From: Pigoraptor vietnamica
Lineage: Eukaryota > Opisthokonta > Filasterea
Assembly: GCA_943704525.1 (NCBI GenBank)
Contig: CALSCQ010003011.1
Span: 1-59,173 of the forward strand
Length of the DNA stretch: 59,173 bases
Reading direction: 5' to 3'
Part shown: positions 52,986 to 59,173 of the stretch, in pieces
How positions within the stretch are numbered: the first letter of the stretch is position 1
How the letters are laid out: each line of letters begins with the position of its first letter
The notes under the pieces: model-generated
The model's input: only the letters and a program-made list of their open reading frames with translations
Databases searched by the model: none
Told to the model about the DNA's origin: nothing
Position numbers and translations under genes: made by a program

Positions 52986-55842
52986 ATGTCGCGCCAATCG
53001 CTGAGGGAGTCCCAAGACAACGGTGCGCTTCTGATCGTAGCATGGATTTCACCTCTGACGACTGAAGGGACGATTTCTGTCGCAGATGTCACCGTGCACG
53101 TCTTTGAGCTTGTGGGCGGCAACTACCGCGCCGAAATTCTCGAGAAGGTAGTCTTCCTTGAAGGACTGTTGTATATGCACACAACCACAACACAACACGC
53201 ACACGCAAGACATTCACACCCACCCACATACACATTCAATTTTTCACCCACACGTTCACCTAATTGTGCCTGTGTGCTGGCTAAGTCGTAGATAACGGAC
53301 GCCTGCATGTGCGTGCATTTCAGTGCCGCCACGTGCCATGTAGTTACTTTGCCCCGCAAACTGTCCCTTGTTGCGACCCGTTTGCACACCGCTCACCGCT
53401 TCATTCGCTGTAGCTGCAATCGCGAACGGATGCCGAGACGACGCCGTTCATGCACCTCTTTCGCAGTGGGTGTCGTCAGATGCCTCCCTTCTCTCCCCAT
53501 TCAATGGTTGTCGTGCGTTGCCTCCCTCTTTTTTTAACCACATTTTAGCGGAAGAGGAACCGCCCAACCCGCCTCATACCGTTCTGTTCGATGGTGCCAC
53601 GGCCAGTTGCTGACGTGGTTGTATGCGATGACATATCTCTCCGACGTGTCTTTCACGTGTTTCTACGCCTCTTCATTCCTGCTGCACGCATTCACTCTCG
53701 TTATCCCTTCTGGAGATGCGGACCTCTCATCCCTGTCGCGTTATTACGCGGCCTTTTTTTTCGGTCCCCGCATGCACTCACTCTCGCTATCCCGCTCTTC
53801 AACCACCGACAGAATCGCGTGCGGCGGCCAGCATCGCGTCGGAGGACGACGACGACGATTCCGAGCGCACGTCGCTCATGGCGCGAATTCTCTTTCTCGA
53901 GCGGCGCATGCAGAAGCGCACGCGCCTCTCCCAGCGCCAGTTCCGCATAACGCTCGGCGTCCTCATCTTCGTGCTCATTCTCGCAATTGCCATGGCCATT
54001 ACGCTGGGCGTCACGTTCTCCCGCTCGTCTTCGGTGTCGCCGGACCCCTGCGATGCCGAGTTTGTCGTCGACAGCGAGACGTCGCTCGCCCTCCTCAACG
54101 GCATGAATTGCTGGCGCGTGCGACAGCTCTTCGTGAACGGTTCGTCCGGAGCGCTCTCGAGCGGGCGACGGTCCCTTCTTCTCAACGTGCAGGGTGTCAC
54201 GGGCACTCTTGCTATGACCGGCTTTATCTCGCCGAACATGACCATCGAACTGCCCGCGCTGCAAAGTACCGGTGGTCTCAGCGTCGACTCGTCGTTCATC
54301 GCCTCCGTTTCCGCGCCGTCCCTAGCGAGCGCCGGAGACGTCTCGCTCTCGCGCGGCGCCTTTTCTGCGTGGCCCCCACTGGACGCTCCGTCTCTCGCCA
54401 CCGCGCACAGCATATCGATCTTTGAGCTCGACCTCCCTTCTGCCAACGCATCTTTGTTTCCCTCGCTGTCCTCAATGTCCGGGCCGCTCCAGTTGTCGCA
54501 GGTCAGCACGGGCGGCGCACTCGTCTTCCCACGGCTTGTCACCGCGGACCGCATCGTGTTGCTCTCCGTGAAGGTGGAGTACCCCTCGCCCGACCACCTC
54601 TCGTTTTCGTTTCCGTCGCTTGTGGAGGCGTCGAGTGTCCTGATGGACAGCTGTTCGCCCGTCGACGCGATTTCAATGCCGAACGTGGAGAAGCTCGGCG
54701 ACCTGTACGTCGCGAACATCTTCGTCACGCTCTCCGGGAGCTCGCGCTTCTCGTCGGTGGCATTCGACATGGGCAGTCTCCGCAGCGTCGCCACCGTCAT
54801 TGTCCGCGCGACGTTTGGGCTCCGGAACCTCACATTCCCGAGCATGACCTCGATGTACTTCGGGCTCGTGGACACGACGACGTCCCTCGTCGAGGCGAAC
54901 TTTCCCCGTCTGCAATCGGTCGACGACATTCTCTTTGCGTTCAATTCGAATTTGCTGACGGTCAATTTCGCGAGCCTCCAAACAGTCACAAAGACGCTGC
55001 GGTTCACGGCGAACCCCGTCCTCAGCGTCGTCTCGGCTCCCGGGTGCAAGGAAGCCGCGGTGCTCGTCGCTCTCAACATGCGCGTCACGAGCGTCTCGCT
55101 GCCGTCCCTCACGCGTGGCAGTCTCGCGGTGACCTCCAACACGGCGCTGACGGCCGTCTCCGTGCCGTCGCTTACGTACGCGGGCATAGTGGCGATTTTC
55201 GACAATCCGGCGCTGCAAACGCTGCACTTTCCGTCGCTTGCGGAGGCCAGCACGGCCGGCTGGGTTCGAAACGAGGGGCCGATTGGGCTGTATTGGGTGC
55301 TCGCGCAGGACCGGTTTTTGGGCCGTCTGAATGTATCGCTGGTGAGTGTCACAAAATATTGGTGCAGCCATTCAGTTGGCTTGTCTGTTCGTACTGTCGC
55401 GGCAGCCGCGTTTTGCCGTGTCTTGCTTCTCTTCGTTCTTGTGCCGCTCCTGTTTTTCGCTGCCTTGCCTGCTCCGCTGGATCGCAGACCTTCAACTTAC
55501 TCTAATGGTCCCCCCCCCCCCTTTTCCCCTCCCTTCACGCAGTCGTCGGTGTCCGAGTCGACGTTCGTCGTGGGACAGGCCATCGTTAGTGGGTCCGTCT
55601 CCTTCTTCACCAACGCCAACCTCACGAGCGTGAGCCTTCCAAAACTTCGGCGCGCGAACCTCGTCATAATCGACGATAACCCCCAAATGTGCGCGTCCGA
55701 CTTTTCAATGCCTCTTCTCACCGAGTCGTCGTGCGGCTGCGCGCTCAAGTTCGATCCCGCGCTCGCGTGCTTTACTTCGCCGCCACCTTCTGTTGCGGCT
55801 GCATGCAACGGGACGAGGACGGACTGTCACGTGCTGTACTGA
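52986..55842 (+). CDS. type-II membrane protein with receptor-L/ECM33-like repeats
   Basis: A surface protein of unknown ligand. The well-supported part is 53813-55341 joined to 55543-55842. It has an acidic cytoplasmic stretch (SEDDDDDSERTS), a membrane helix (TLGVLIFVLILAIAMAITLG) and about 450 extracellular residues. Those carry repeated strand-turn units such as FPSL, SLPSLT, NPALQTLHFPSL and FPRLQSVDDILFAFNSNLLTV, like receptor-L or ECM33 domains. A Cys-containing end (CASDF, SSCGCAL, ACF, CNGTRTDC) finishes the protein. The N-terminal exons are tentative: 52986-53147, a 16-base exon 53324-53339, and 53549-53593. These are in phase with each other and with the core, giving 683 residues. 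A simpler start at 53716 or 53878 is possible, but 53720-53812 looks like an intron end rich in pyrimidines. Confidence 0.6.
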
Positions 55843-56204
55843 CAGCGGGTCGGCTTGACTGATACGTAGCAGTGTGTGAAAGGGTGCTTGGAGCACTGCT
55901 TTCGTTCACGCGTGCGAAAGTAACGCCCGTGCGGTCGCAACCAAAAGAACTTCCATACTTTGAATTTTCGTGTTGCAATGACGGCGCATTTGTATTATTC
56001 CACATTTTCATAGCGTGCTGAGCACAGACCTTAAACCACAAGCGAACACCCGGCGAGGGCTCCAAACCCCAGCGCATAAAGCCTCCCACGACGTGAAGAG
56101 TAGATGGTGGCCCGTGGCTACACACACGACGCACGCTCACACAAGTACGCCACAACGACGCGAAATCGATACAGTCCGACACTTCAAAGCCGTCCGAATC
56201 CCCA
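55843..56204. other. convergent intergenic spacer
   Basis: Presumed 3' untranslated sequence of the membrane-protein and kinase genes. No other feature is seen. Confidence 0.6.
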
Positions 56205-59107
<2,903 letters not shown>

Positions 59108-59144
59108 CTGGACGATAGGAGAGTGAGACGGACGATGAATGCCG

Positions 59145-59173
59145 CGGGGGGGGGGGGGGGGGGGGGGGGGGGG
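59145..59173. other. poly(G) run at the right edge
   Basis: The window closes with an unbroken run of 28-29 G inside a kinase-gene intron. A homopolymer at a sequence end often marks where an assembly or read failed, so its length should not be trusted. Confidence 0.9.

Overview
The window is nuclear DNA from a GC-rich, intron-dense eukaryote, most likely a unicellular relative of animals (a choanoflagellate- or filasterean-type holozoan). The main reason is the gene content: a receptor tyrosine kinase with EGF-like and fibronectin-III-like ectodomain, an SH2-SH2-tyrosine phosphatase of the SHP-1/SHP-2 type, a GCK-III Ste20 kinase, a forkhead factor and a four-finger zinc-finger factor with WT1 spacing sit beside universal genes. 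Introns are mostly 75-350 bp with GTGAGT/GTGCGT/GTGGGT donors. Introns and spacers are full of (CA/TG)n microsatellites. The species cannot be named from the sequence alone.

Layout, left to right. 447-1783 (-): unrecognised acidic coiled-coil protein. 2377-3175 (+): ribosomal protein eL34. 3647-5145 (-): unrecognised protein with hydrophobic ends. 5806-7913 (+): OST48, with two GC-AG introns. 8367-10036 (-): forkhead factor. 10.0-13.1 kb: gene-poor divergent spacer. 13080-15660 (+): WT1-like zinc-finger factor. 16504-17340 (+): possible broken membrane-protein gene. 17521-23996 (-): vigilin with 15 KH modules. 26024-33201 (+): 21-exon BRG1/Sth1-type SWI/SNF ATPase. 33467-39794: an intronless BAH plus cysteine-cluster family with two whole copies and one decayed copy between them. 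40786-46884 (-): receptor tyrosine kinase. 47950-52412 (-): SHP-type phosphatase. 52986-55842 (+): type-II membrane protein with repeats resembling receptor-L or ECM33 proteins. 56205 to the right edge (-): GCK-III kinase, whose first part lies outside the window.

How the genes relate. OST48, eL34 and vigilin serve secretory translation and RNA binding. BRG1, forkhead, the zinc-finger factor and probably the BAH family act in the nucleus. The kinase and the phosphatase are neighbours on the same strand and form a writer and reader/eraser pair of phosphotyrosine signalling. The phosphatase tail carries six Tyr-x-Asn motifs, so it may also work as a GRB2-type docking platform.

The strongest candidates for something undescribed are the intronless BAH/double-cysteine-module family, the six-motif phosphatase tail, and the WT1-spaced zinc-finger array. 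All gene models come from reading frame, splice signals and family resemblance by eye; no search was run. No virus-like element, CRISPR array, tRNA or rRNA was seen.
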